37,504 nt of DNA. Origin: Bacteroidales bacterium (GTDB lineage Bacteria; Bacteroidota; Bacteroidia; Bacteroidales; UBA932). The stretch is taken from contig JAILQG010000085.1 of assembly GCA_024699055.1 (NCBI GenBank), forward strand, positions 1 to 37,504. The letters run 5' to 3'. The notes under the pieces were generated by a model. The model was not told the DNA's origin. It worked only from the letters and a program-made list of their open reading frames with translations, and did not search any database. A program made the position numbers and the translations under genes. Below, piece after piece: positions 23,534 to 30,855 of this stretch (positions are counted from its first letter, which is position 1; each line of letters starts with the position of its first letter).

Positions 23534-24349
23534 ATGAAAAAAGTTCTTTCAATAGTGGCGGCCCTGGCCATCTGCGCCGGCGCCTTCGCCCAGGCTCCTG
23601 AAAAGGACAAGCAGATTTTCAACCACATGGCGGCCGGCGTCACCTTCGGTCTCGACGGCATCGGCCTCGAAGTGGCGGCTCCGTTTACCCCGTACGTGCA
23701 GCTCCGCGCAGGATACTCGTTCTTCGTGCCTCCAACCATCAAGGTAAGCAACCTCAGCAAGTTCGGCGTACCCGAATCCATCAAGGTGGAAGAGCAGCAG
23801 CGTCCTCTTGGAAGCGTCGCCACGGCAGCCGTCGGACTGAATCTGGGCGGCGGTAAAGCCCTCGCCGACATCTTCGTCATCCCCGACGGCGGCTTCCACT
23901 TCACGGTGGGCGCCTATTTCGGCAATCCCCTGATGGTGCAGGCCGACCTCGACCTCAGCAAGGTACTCCAGGCCGACGAATACGCCAGCTATGGATTCCA
24001 GCTCGATGAGAACGACCCCAACACCAATATCACCACGGACAAGCAGGGCCACCTTAATCTGGACCTCAAGACCTGGAACGTCCGTCCCTATGTGGGCATC
24101 GGCGTCGGGCGCCCGGTCAACACGGAAAAACGCGTCAGCGTGACCTTCGACATGGGAGCCATTATCTGGGGCGCTCAAGGGCTCCAGACCTACGACTACT
24201 CCCTCAAGAACGTCAAGACCGTGGAGTTGAGTTCCCAGCTCATGGCGAAGAACAGTTTGACGAAGGGTTTCAGCAAGTACGTGGGCATTCTCGAAGAGAT
24301 TCCCATCTTCCCCATGCTGAAACTCAATGTTTTCGTTCGTTTATTCTAA
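23534..24349 (+). CDS. Predicted outer membrane beta-barrel protein, function unknown
   Basis: This 271-residue protein has a cleavable signal peptide (MKKVLSIVAALAICAGAFAQ). Alternating polar/hydrophobic strands such as PYVQLRAGYSFF, ADIFVIPDGGFHFTVGAYFG, WNVRPYVGIGVG and VSVTFDMGAII, and a terminal aromatic residue (LNVFVRLF), are typical of a small outer-membrane barrel. It has no specific family I recognise. It is followed 13 bp later by a lipoprotein gene, probably in one transcript, and is divergent from SusCD operon 1. Confidence 0.72.
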   Translation: MKKVLSIVAALAICAGAFAQAPEKDKQIFNHMAAGVTFGLDGIGLEVAAPFTPYVQLRAGYSFFVPPTIKVSNLSKFGVPESIKVEEQQRPLGSVATAAVGLNLGGGKALADIFVIPDGGFHFTVGAYFGNPLMVQADLDLSKVLQADEYASYGFQLDENDPNTNITTDKQGHLNLDLKTWNVRPYVGIGVGRPVNTEKRVSVTFDMGAIIWGAQGLQTYDYSLKNVKTVELSSQLMAKNSLTKGFSKYVGILEEIPIFPMLKLNVFVRLF

Positions 24350-24362
24350 ATTATCCGCACAT

Positions 24363-25229
24363 ATGAAGAAACTTCTTTACTTTACCGCTATCGCAGCCGC
24401 GCTGCTCGCGGTATCTTCCTGCAAGGAAAAACCCATCGACCAGCCCGACGTACTTCCCGCTCCGGCCAATGCGGCCTATGCCAAGAAAATGGTGCTGGCC
24501 ACCAGTGACCTGAACATCAAGTCCATCGAATTCACCGAGGGCGGCCGTTACATCGTCGCCTTCCTCGAGGTGGAGAACTTCAGCGCCGCTCCCACCAAAG
24601 CAGTTGGCGGAAACCTCAGCTACCTCACCGGAATCTATACCGTCAGCGGCAATACCTACAAGCTCCAGGGTTTCGGCACGGTTACCATAGATGGAAACAC
24701 CGTTACGATTAATCCCGACAACGGCCCGCAGATCCAAACCACTTTCTCCGACGCCACGGAGAACCCCGGAGGCGATATTTACACCACCGTGGCCCGCACC
24801 TGGAAAGTGGACAACTCGCGCATCACCGTGAATGCGGACGGCCATACCGTCTCCGTTACCAAGGCCGGCTGCGACCTTCCTTCCGTTGCCGCGGAACTTG
24901 TGGGCAAGGGAGTTAAGATTAACCCGGACAGGGTCGCCGGTTACGTGGTCAAGGAGGTCATCTTCACCAAGTCCAAGACTTTCTCAGTCACGTTTACCGG
25001 AGCCGAGGCATTCGTGGGCGAATTCGATTTGAAGGCCGACAACACCTTCTCTTACGATTTTGAAGGCAACTCGGGCAACGACTTCTTCAATGCATCCTCC
25101 AACGGAAGCGTCAACTACGTGGCCGAGGATCAGCAACTGGTCTTCTCCGTGAGTGCAGTCCTCAAAAACGTCGACAACACCAAGACCTACAGCGGTACCG
25201 TCACCATGTACCTGTCTGAAGTCAAGTAA
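24363..25229 (+). CDS. Uncharacterised surface or periplasmic lipoprotein
   Basis: This 288-residue protein starts at ATG 24363 with the lipoprotein signal MKKLLYFTAIAAALLAVSSC. The rest is rich in beta strands (SGNTYKLQGFGTVTIDGNTV, ADGHTVSVTKAGC, DNTFSYDFEGNSGND), with an internal duplication feel: strand-rich halves around 50-140 and 180-285. I recognise no catalytic motif or named domain. The operon with the preceding barrel protein suggests they act together at the outer membrane (inference). A longer frame from 24327 overlaps the preceding gene and would bury the signal peptide, so it is rejected. Confidence 0.75.
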   Translation: MKKLLYFTAIAAALLAVSSCKEKPIDQPDVLPAPANAAYAKKMVLATSDLNIKSIEFTEGGRYIVAFLEVENFSAAPTKAVGGNLSYLTGIYTVSGNTYKLQGFGTVTIDGNTVTINPDNGPQIQTTFSDATENPGGDIYTTVARTWKVDNSRITVNADGHTVSVTKAGCDLPSVAAELVGKGVKINPDRVAGYVVKEVIFTKSKTFSVTFTGAEAFVGEFDLKADNTFSYDFEGNSGNDFFNASSNGSVNYVAEDQQLVFSVSAVLKNVDNTKTYSGTVTMYLSEVK

Positions 25230-25246
25230 TCCGTCTTCGTACATCA

Positions 25247-25283
25247 CAACCGCCGCCGGCCCGCAATGGTCCGGCGGCGGTTG
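25247..25283 (+). terminator. GC-rich hairpin after the lipoprotein gene
   Basis: CAACCGCCGCCGG and CCGGCGGCGGTTG form a perfect 13-bp stem with an 11-nt loop 17 bp after the stop codon. No T run follows on the plus strand, so it could terminate weakly or protect the 3' end. Confidence 0.55.
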
Positions 25284-25289
25284 TCGCAT

Positions 25290-25317
25290 AAAAAAAGCCG
25301 CCTCTTGCGGGGCGACT
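25290..25317 (-). terminator. Rho-independent terminator of the histone-H1-like gene
   Basis: On the minus strand AGTCGCC...GGCGGCT forms a 7-bp stem (one wobble) followed by seven Ts, a standard intrinsic terminator 25 bp after the stop at 25343. A perfect 12-bp palindrome AGACGATCGTCT (25321-25332) lies between stop and terminator. Confidence 0.8.
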
Positions 25318-25342
25318 AAAAGACGATCGTCTGAAAAGCAGA

Positions 25343-25495
25343 TTAGATGCTGGCCTTGCGATACTCCTTGCCGAGTTTCTCGAGAGCGAGGGTAGCTTTG
25401 CGGACGCGGGCCTTTGCAGCCTTGTTGTCAATCTTGTCGATGTCTTTCTCGATAGCAGCGATCTGCTCTTTGATTTTTGCGATAATTGCTTCCAT
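25343..25495 (-). CDS. Histone-H1-like small basic DNA-binding protein
   Basis: This short gene codes 50 residues: MEAIIAKIKEQIAAIEKDID followed by KIDNKAAKARVRKATLALEK and LGKEYRKASI. The pattern of an acidic/neutral N-terminal helix followed by NKAAxARxRKAxLxLEKLxKEYRK is that of the Bacteroidetes histone H1-like (Hc1-like) proteins, usually about 50-65 residues, which bind and compact DNA. It has its own TATATTTG promoter and a strong terminator, so it is an independent and probably well-expressed unit. Confidence 0.82.
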   Translation of the reverse strand: MEAIIAKIKEQIAAIEKDIDKIDNKAAKARVRKATLALEKLGKEYRKASI

Positions 25496-25533
25496 TGTGT
25501 TGAGGTTTAAAAGGTTTTTCACTGTTACTGTGG

Positions 25534-25541
25534 CAAATATA
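25534..25541 (-). promoter_or_regulatory. -7 box of the histone-H1-like gene
   Basis: The minus strand reads TATATTTG, 39 bp upstream of the ATG at 25495. The 5' leader is AT-rich. Confidence 0.6.
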
Positions 25542-25615
25542 ATGTTTTTTTTTAATCATTGCTATATCCCCGCAAAAAAGTGTTTTTTTCGCCGGGCCCG
25601 TGCTCGAAAGGAATT

Positions 25616-25656
25616 ACGAAATCTAACGAAAGTTTTTCCATTTCGTTTGCTTTCGT
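25616..25656. promoter_or_regulatory. Symmetric four-box operator over the DeoR-family regulator promoter
   Basis: ACGAAA occurs at 25616-25621 and 25626-25631, and its complement TTTCGT at 25641-25646 and 25651-25656. The two copies on each side are exactly 10 bp apart (one helical turn), separated by a 9-bp centre. The right boxes overlap the -33 TTTG (25646-25649). The layout fits autorepression by a DeoR-family protein; TTTCGT-type repeats resemble AgaR-like operators (family knowledge, not measured here). Confidence 0.7.
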
Positions 25657-25677
25657 ATTCTTTTATTATTATATTTG
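25646..25677 (+). promoter_or_regulatory. Promoter of the DeoR-family regulator
   Basis: TTTG (25646-25649), a 20-bp spacer and TATATTTG (25670-25677) form a complete Bacteroidetes promoter. The ATG follows at 25694. Confidence 0.75.
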
Positions 25678-25693
25678 CGGAAAAGACAACCAC

Positions 25694-26488
25694 ATGAACA
25701 TCTATGACACTGGGCAAGGGAGGCGCTCCGCCATTCTTCAAAAACTGCGCGAAGACTCGTCGGTTTCGGTTTCCCAACTGAGCAAACAATTTGGCGTTTC
25801 GGAAGTTACGATTCGCAAAGACCTCCGTATCCTCAAGGAACGCAAGCTTCTGATCCGCGTCCACGGAGGTGCCATCAAAGGCGCAGCCATCGCGGCAGCG
25901 GAGGAAGGCGAGCAGAACGTCAATTTCAAGAGCCTCGTCCACGCCCGGGAAAAAGAGGCCATAGGGAGAGCGGCGTCGGCCCATATCAAAGACGGCGACA
26001 CCATCATGATCGACTCCGGCACCACGGCCCTCGAAGTCGCCAGGCATCTCGACCGTTTCCACGACCTCACCATTATCACCAACTCCGTCAACGCCATGAT
26101 TGAAGCGCTGAAATACAAGCGCTTCCGGGTGTTGCTCGTGGGCGGCAGCGTAAGGGAGTCCAGCATGTCCATGGTTGGTTCCCTGGCCGAATCGAACCTC
26201 AAGCTGTTCTACTGCGACAAGCTGTTCCTCGGCGTGGACAGTTTCAGCGTGGATGCCGGCCTTTCCACTCCCAGCATAGAAGAAGCGAGCACCAATCAGG
26301 TGATGATATCAAGGGCCCGCGAAGTCATAGCAGTGTTCGACTCGTCCAAAATCAACAAGCGCGCCCTGGCGTTCATCGCCATGCCCGACAGGATAAATAC
26401 CGTAATCACGGACAAGAATCTCCCGGCTTCGGTAGCGAACCAGTTGAGAAACATGAAGATCAATGTCGAAACGGTAACCGTATCATAA
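25694..26488 (+). CDS. DeoR/GlpR-family sugar-phosphate-responsive transcriptional regulator
   Basis: This 264-residue repressor has an N-terminal winged helix-turn-helix (VSVSQLSKQFGVSEVTIRKD, about 24-43) with the DeoR signature RKDLRILKERKLLIRVHGGA. The C-terminal sugar-phosphate sensor domain has IDSGTT (106-111), ITNS (128-131), LLVGGSVR (147-154) and FDSSKI (215-220). The ATG at 25694 lies 16 bp after the -7 box; an upstream extension is excluded by the promoter. The neighbouring agaS-like gene suggests the effector is a galactosamine or related amino-sugar phosphate, as for AgaR (inference). Its likely targets are its own promoter and the agaS-susCD operon. Confidence 0.92.
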   Translation: MNIYDTGQGRRSAILQKLREDSSVSVSQLSKQFGVSEVTIRKDLRILKERKLLIRVHGGAIKGAAIAAAEEGEQNVNFKSLVHAREKEAIGRAASAHIKDGDTIMIDSGTTALEVARHLDRFHDLTIITNSVNAMIEALKYKRFRVLLVGGSVRESSMSMVGSLAESNLKLFYCDKLFLGVDSFSVDAGLSTPSIEEASTNQVMISRAREVIAVFDSSKINKRALAFIAMPDRINTVITDKNLPASVANQLRNMKINVETVTVS

Positions 26489-26489
26489 T

Positions 26490-26504
26490 CGAAACGTAGC
26501 GAAA
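26490..26504. promoter_or_regulatory. Half-operator upstream of agaS (two CGAAA boxes, 10 bp apart)
   Basis: CGAAA at 26490-26494 and 26500-26504 repeats the 10-bp spacing of the regulator's own operator. Further single copies lie at 26602-26607 (ACGAAA, near the -33 position) and 26649-26654 (ACGAAA, touching the agaS start codon). Together they suggest control of the downstream operon by the adjacent DeoR protein. Confidence 0.45.
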
Positions 26505-26624
26505 TAGTTTATTCAGCCAATCAAGTCATTGTTTACCAGTAAGATAACATATAAAGTATTTTTAATCTGACCGCTCCGCTTTACAATTCGACGGTTTCAA
26601 AACGAAATTTTATCAAATAATATA

Positions 26625-26632
26625 TATATTTG
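26625..26632 (+). promoter_or_regulatory. -7 box of the agaS-susCD operon
   Basis: TATATTTG lies 21 bp before the ATG at 26654. The -33 region has ACGAAA instead of TTTG. Confidence 0.6.
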
Positions 26633-26653
26633 TGGCAATAATAACCAAACGAA

Positions 26654-27772
26654 ATGGAACTGAACTTCCACACTTACAGGGAAATCCGCCAGCAGCCCGA
26701 TGTCTGGAAAAAGACCTATGAAATCATCCTGTCCCGAAAAGGCGAGATCAAGTCTTTCCTTGACAAATACCTCAATGCCGGCTATGAAGTCGTATTCACC
26801 GGCGCCGGCACTTCGGCATACATAGGCGACGCGCTCGAAACCGCGCTTTCCGACACGCGCCTGCGCGGTGCAAAGGCCGTGGCCACCACCGACATCCTCG
26901 TTTCCCCCTGGTTCTGGTTCGACGCCTCGAGCAAGGTCCTGCTCATTTCCTTCGCACGCTCCGGCAACAGCCCCGAAAGCGTCGGCACCGTAAAGGCCAT
27001 AGAAAAGACGGCCGGCAAAGTCGCCCACATTTTCATCACCTGCAACGCAAACGGCGAACTCGCCAAGATGAAGGGCGACAACATCCTCACGATACTCCTC
27101 CCGCCCGAGACGGACGACAAGTCCCTGGCAATGACCAGCAGCTACTCCTCGATGTACATAGCCTGCGCCCTCGTCGCCAACATCGACAAGATAGAGTCGC
27201 AGCGCAGCCTCATTGACACCCTCTCCGACAAGGTCGGAAAGATGATGGACAAATTCGAGGACGGCATCCGCGCCATCGCTGACAAAGGATTCAAGAGGGC
27301 CGTATTCCTCGGTTCAGGCTCCCTCAAAGGCGTCGCCGAAGAGTCGCGGCTCAAGCTCCAGGAACTCACCGACGGCGCCGTCATGTGCGCATTCGACTCG
27401 TTCATGGGCTTCCGCCACGGTCCGAAGGCCCTCGTTACCCCCGATGCGCTCATCGTATACCTGCTCTCCCCCGTCGAAGAAATGCAGCGCTACGAACTCG
27501 ACCTGATCCGCCAGATCAGGGACAGCCGCGGAGCCATGGCCTATGTCGCGGTATGCCGCAATGCTTCGGTTCTCGAGGGTGCAGGCCTGGATCTCTGCGT
27601 GGAAACTGACCTGCCCGCCGGATTCCCCGCCTGCTACGGCGGAGTGGCCTATGTGGTTACAGGTCAGATGCTCGGATTCTTCAAATCGCTCAAGATGGGG
27701 CTCAATCCCGACACCCCATCCGTTTCAGGAAACATCTCCCGCGTCGTGGAAGGCGTTAAACTCTATATTTAG
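26654..27772 (+). CDS. agaS: AgaS-type SIS-domain sugar isomerase/deaminase
   Basis: This 372-residue protein has two SIS domains. It follows AgaS block by block: REIRQQPDVW, VFTGAGTSAYIGD (47-59), LLISFARSGNSPESV (96-110), FITCNANGELAK, AMTSSYSSM, FLGSGSLKGVAEESRLKLQE (218-237), DSFMGFRHGPKALV (248-261) and NPDTPSVSGNISRVVEGV. AgaS converts D-galactosamine 6-phosphate to tagatose 6-phosphate with release of ammonia; related proteins act as ketose/aldose isomerases. It is probably first in an operon with SusC-SusD 64 bp downstream. The kinase, deacetylase and aldolase for the same route are not in this window. Confidence 0.87.
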   Translation: MELNFHTYREIRQQPDVWKKTYEIILSRKGEIKSFLDKYLNAGYEVVFTGAGTSAYIGDALETALSDTRLRGAKAVATTDILVSPWFWFDASSKVLLISFARSGNSPESVGTVKAIEKTAGKVAHIFITCNANGELAKMKGDNILTILLPPETDDKSLAMTSSYSSMYIACALVANIDKIESQRSLIDTLSDKVGKMMDKFEDGIRAIADKGFKRAVFLGSGSLKGVAEESRLKLQELTDGAVMCAFDSFMGFRHGPKALVTPDALIVYLLSPVEEMQRYELDLIRQIRDSRGAMAYVAVCRNASVLEGAGLDLCVETDLPAGFPACYGGVAYVVTGQMLGFFKSLKMGLNPDTPSVSGNISRVVEGVKLYI

Positions 27773-27774
27773 TT

Positions 27775-27791
27775 CCGCATCCAATATGCGG
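27775..27791 (+). promoter_or_regulatory. Intercistronic hairpin between agaS and susC
   Basis: CCGCAT-CCAAT-ATGCGG is a 6-bp stem two bases after the agaS stop, followed 7 nt later by a T run (27799-27805). It may be a partial terminator that sets the ratio of agaS to susCD transcripts, or separate the units. Confidence 0.35.
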
Positions 27792-27836
27792 TATCGATGT
27801 TTTTTCAACCGAATCAACTACTAACCGATACGACAA

Positions 27837-30800
27837 ATGAAATTAACTCCCATCAGAATCCTGACAGTGCTGGCGTCGCTGGTGCTCTCAGTGACGATGT
27901 CAGCCCAGACGCACAACGTTACCGGCAAGGTTACTGACTCCTCCACCGGGGAGCCCGTCATCGGCGCCGGCGTTCTGATCTCGACGGGCGGCGGCACGGT
28001 GACCGACTACGACGGCAACTATGTCATCTCCGTCCCGGAGAACGCAGTCCTCACCTTCTCTTCACTCGGATACCAGACGGTTACCAGGGAAGTTGGCAAT
28101 CAGACGGTAATCAACATTGAGCTTGCTCCCGACGACCTGCTCCTGAACGAAGTGGTCGTACTGGGTTACACCACCCAGAAAAAGACGGAACTTACCAGCT
28201 CCGTAGTTTCCATGAGCGGTGAAAAGCTCCGCGACGTCGCGACGAACGACGTCGGCAACATGCTCCAGGGCAAGGTGGCCGGCGTGGTCGTCATGAACGG
28301 TTCCGGCCGTCCCGGTGAGAACGCCGATATCCGCATCCGCGGTACAGGTTCCATCACCGCCGGTGCAGGCCCCCTCTACGTCGTCGACGGCGTTGCAGGC
28401 GGCAGTTTCAACCCGAATGATATCGAGACCATCACCGTCCTGAAGGACGCATCCGCCACCGCACTCTACGGTGCTGCAGCTTCCGGCGGCGTTATCGTCG
28501 TCACCACCAAGAGCGGTCAGCAGGACAAGACCAACATTGAATTCAAGGCCAGCGGCGGCGTCAAGAGGGCCCTTATGGGGCGTTTCCACCCGATGAATTC
28601 CGAACAGCTCTATGAATTCACAAGGTCGATGACCGATCCCTCAGCGTTCTCATCCAGCTATCCCGAATCCCTCCTCAACCAGGACTTCGACTGGCTGGCC
28701 AACTGCTTCAAGACCGGCGTGGTTCAGGATTACTACACCTCCGTTTCCGGAAAGTCGGGCAAGGTGAACTATTTCATCAGCGCCGACCACTACAACGAGC
28801 AGGGCACCCTGGTGGGCACCAATTTCCGCAAGACTTCCGCCCGCATGAACCTGTCCGCTCCCATTGCAGACCGCCTCACCCTTACCCTCCGTCTGAACTA
28901 TGCCAAGTCGCATGACCGCACGGAGGCCGGCTGGCGCATGATGGAGTATTCCTACTACGCGATGCCTTGGGATATCCCCTATCTGATGGACGAGAACGGA
29001 AACTACACTTCCGACTACGTGTTCATGAAAGACAATATCCGTCCCGACAACGGTGAAAAGTGGTGGACCCAGAACCCTGGCAACATCCTTCACTCGGCCC
29101 AGTACAACTACGGCGCGGGATGGGGTGACAGCCTCACCGGTGACCTCCAGCTCGTCTGGAATGCAACCGATTGGCTCACATTTACTTCCATGAACCGTTA
29201 CGATACCTCCAACTCCTTCTGGGAGGACTATTCCGATCCCCGCACGCTCGAGGGCAGCGCCACTGCCGGCGCACTCGACAACAGCAATTCCGAGTGGAAC
29301 GGCTGGGGCACCACCAACCTCGCCAAACTGTACAAGACCTTCGGCGACCACGATGTCAACGGCATCATCGGCTGGGAGTACGGTGAAGGCTATGCCCGCA
29401 GCCTGGGCGTTTCCGGCGACAGCATCCCGCAGGGACAGCGCGCTATTTCCAACACCGCCAACTGGATAGGCTCCGGTTCCGATTATCACACCCGCTCATG
29501 GGCTCTGCTCGGACAGGCGCAGTATTCTTATAAGGGCAAATACATCGTAACCGCTTCGATCCGCTACGACGAAAGCTCCAAGTTCGGTCCCAAGAACCGC
29601 GGCGGTTACTTCCCCGGCGCTTCCGCAGCATGGATCATCTCCCGCGAGAAATTCCTCGAGGGCAACGAGTTCCTTACTTTCCTCAAGCTCCGCGCCGGTT
29701 ACGGTAAGACGGGTAACGACAACATTCCCAACTTCGCATACCAGGAGACCTACAGCATGAGCGGCCAGTACAACGGCTCCAAGGCCGGTACTCTGGAACG
29801 CATGTCCAATCCCTATCTGGGATGGGAGGAAGCCTACATGGCCAGCGTCGGTCTCGACGCCACCCTCCGCGACAACTGGAACGTGACCGTCGACCTCTAC
29901 CACACCATCAACAGCAAGATTCTCCTTGAGGCCCCGATGCCGCCTTCCTCCGGCTTCTACGCCGTGATGGACAATGTCGGCAAGGTCCGCAACATGGGTG
30001 CGGAACTCGCCATTGACGGTGCCATCGTCAACACCAAGAACTTTGGCTGGAACCTCGGGTTCAACATGGGCTTCAACAAGAACACGGTTCTCGAACTTCC
30101 TGAGCATCAGGATATCGTTATGACCCGCGGCGAAGTCAACCAGCTCATCTCCGAAGGCATGGACATCTATTCGTGGTACATGCCCAAGTGGCTCGGTGTC
30201 GATCCCGAAACCGGCCTTCCGACGTGGGAGAAACTCGAAACCGACGAGAACGGCAAGGTTACCAGCATCACCGTGGTGAACAACTGGAGCGAAGCCACCA
30301 ACCAGGTGGTAGGTTCTGCCTCCCCGTGGTTCAGCGGCGGTCTCAACACCGGCCTCCGCTGGAAGGGCTTCACCCTCAACGCCAACGGTAACTTCGTGGT
30401 AGGCAATAAGATCTACAACAAGATCCGCCAGTCCATGGACCATGACGGTGCATACATCGGCATGAACCTGATGAGCATCGACAACGGCCTCGGCTGGAGC
30501 CGCTGGGAGAATCCCGGCGACAACGCCACCCATCCGAAGCCCGTCAGCGGCCGTAAGGATGGTGCCGAGAACACCTCTTCACGCTTCCTCGAGGACGGCA
30601 GCTTCTTCCGTCTCAGGAACGTCACCCTCGCCTACAACCTGCCGCAGACTTTCCTCCAGAAGGTCAAGATGGCCGGCCTCCGCATCTACGCTTCCGCCGA
30701 CAACATCTTCACCCTCTCCCGCTTCTCCGGCATGGATCCGGAAGTTCGCCTCGATGCCGACACCTACCATCACGCCGGCATGTACACCCAGAACTATCCT

Positions 30801-30842
30801 ATCCCTATGACAGTTACCATGGGCATTGACGTCACCTTCTAA
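27837..30842 (+). CDS. SusC/RagA-family TonB-dependent outer membrane transporter (pair 2)
   Basis: This 1001-residue protein has a signal peptide ending at about MSAQ, then VTGKVTDSSTGEPVIGAGV (regulatory-like domain), LNEVVVLGYTTQKK, and plug motifs LQGKVAGVVVMNGSGRPGEN, IRIRGTGSI, PLYVVDGVAGGSFNPND and LKDASATALYGAAASGGVIV. The barrel ends in MTVTMGIDVTF. It parallels pair-1 SusC (20322-23390) almost motif for motif, including RFHPMNSE and VVQDYY segments, so it is a paralogue. It lies in the DeoR-agaS locus and probably imports amino-sugar-containing oligosaccharides (inference from context). Confidence 0.95.
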   Translation: MKLTPIRILTVLASLVLSVTMSAQTHNVTGKVTDSSTGEPVIGAGVLISTGGGTVTDYDGNYVISVPENAVLTFSSLGYQTVTREVGNQTVINIELAPDDLLLNEVVVLGYTTQKKTELTSSVVSMSGEKLRDVATNDVGNMLQGKVAGVVVMNGSGRPGENADIRIRGTGSITAGAGPLYVVDGVAGGSFNPNDIETITVLKDASATALYGAAASGGVIVVTTKSGQQDKTNIEFKASGGVKRALMGRFHPMNSEQLYEFTRSMTDPSAFSSSYPESLLNQDFDWLANCFKTGVVQDYYTSVSGKSGKVNYFISADHYNEQGTLVGTNFRKTSARMNLSAPIADRLTLTLRLNYAKSHDRTEAGWRMMEYSYYAMPWDIPYLMDENGNYTSDYVFMKDNIRPDNGEKWWTQNPGNILHSAQYNYGAGWGDSLTGDLQLVWNATDWLTFTSMNRYDTSNSFWEDYSDPRTLEGSATAGALDNSNSEWNGWGTTNLAKLYKTFGDHDVNGIIGWEYGEGYARSLGVSGDSIPQGQRAISNTANWIGSGSDYHTRSWALLGQAQYSYKGKYIVTASIRYDESSKFGPKNRGGYFPGASAAWIISREKFLEGNEFLTFLKLRAGYGKTGNDNIPNFAYQETYSMSGQYNGSKAGTLERMSNPYLGWEEAYMASVGLDATLRDNWNVTVDLYHTINSKILLEAPMPPSSGFYAVMDNVGKVRNMGAELAIDGAIVNTKNFGWNLGFNMGFNKNTVLELPEHQDIVMTRGEVNQLISEGMDIYSWYMPKWLGVDPETGLPTWEKLETDENGKVTSITVVNNWSEATNQVVGSASPWFSGGLNTGLRWKGFTLNANGNFVVGNKIYNKIRQSMDHDGAYIGMNLMSIDNGLGWSRWENPGDNATHPKPVSGRKDGAENTSSRFLEDGSFFRLRNVTLAYNLPQTFLQKVKMAGLRIYASADNIFTLSRFSGMDPEVRLDADTYHHAGMYTQNYPIPMTVTMGIDVTF

Positions 30843-30855
30843 CAGAGATCGCATT

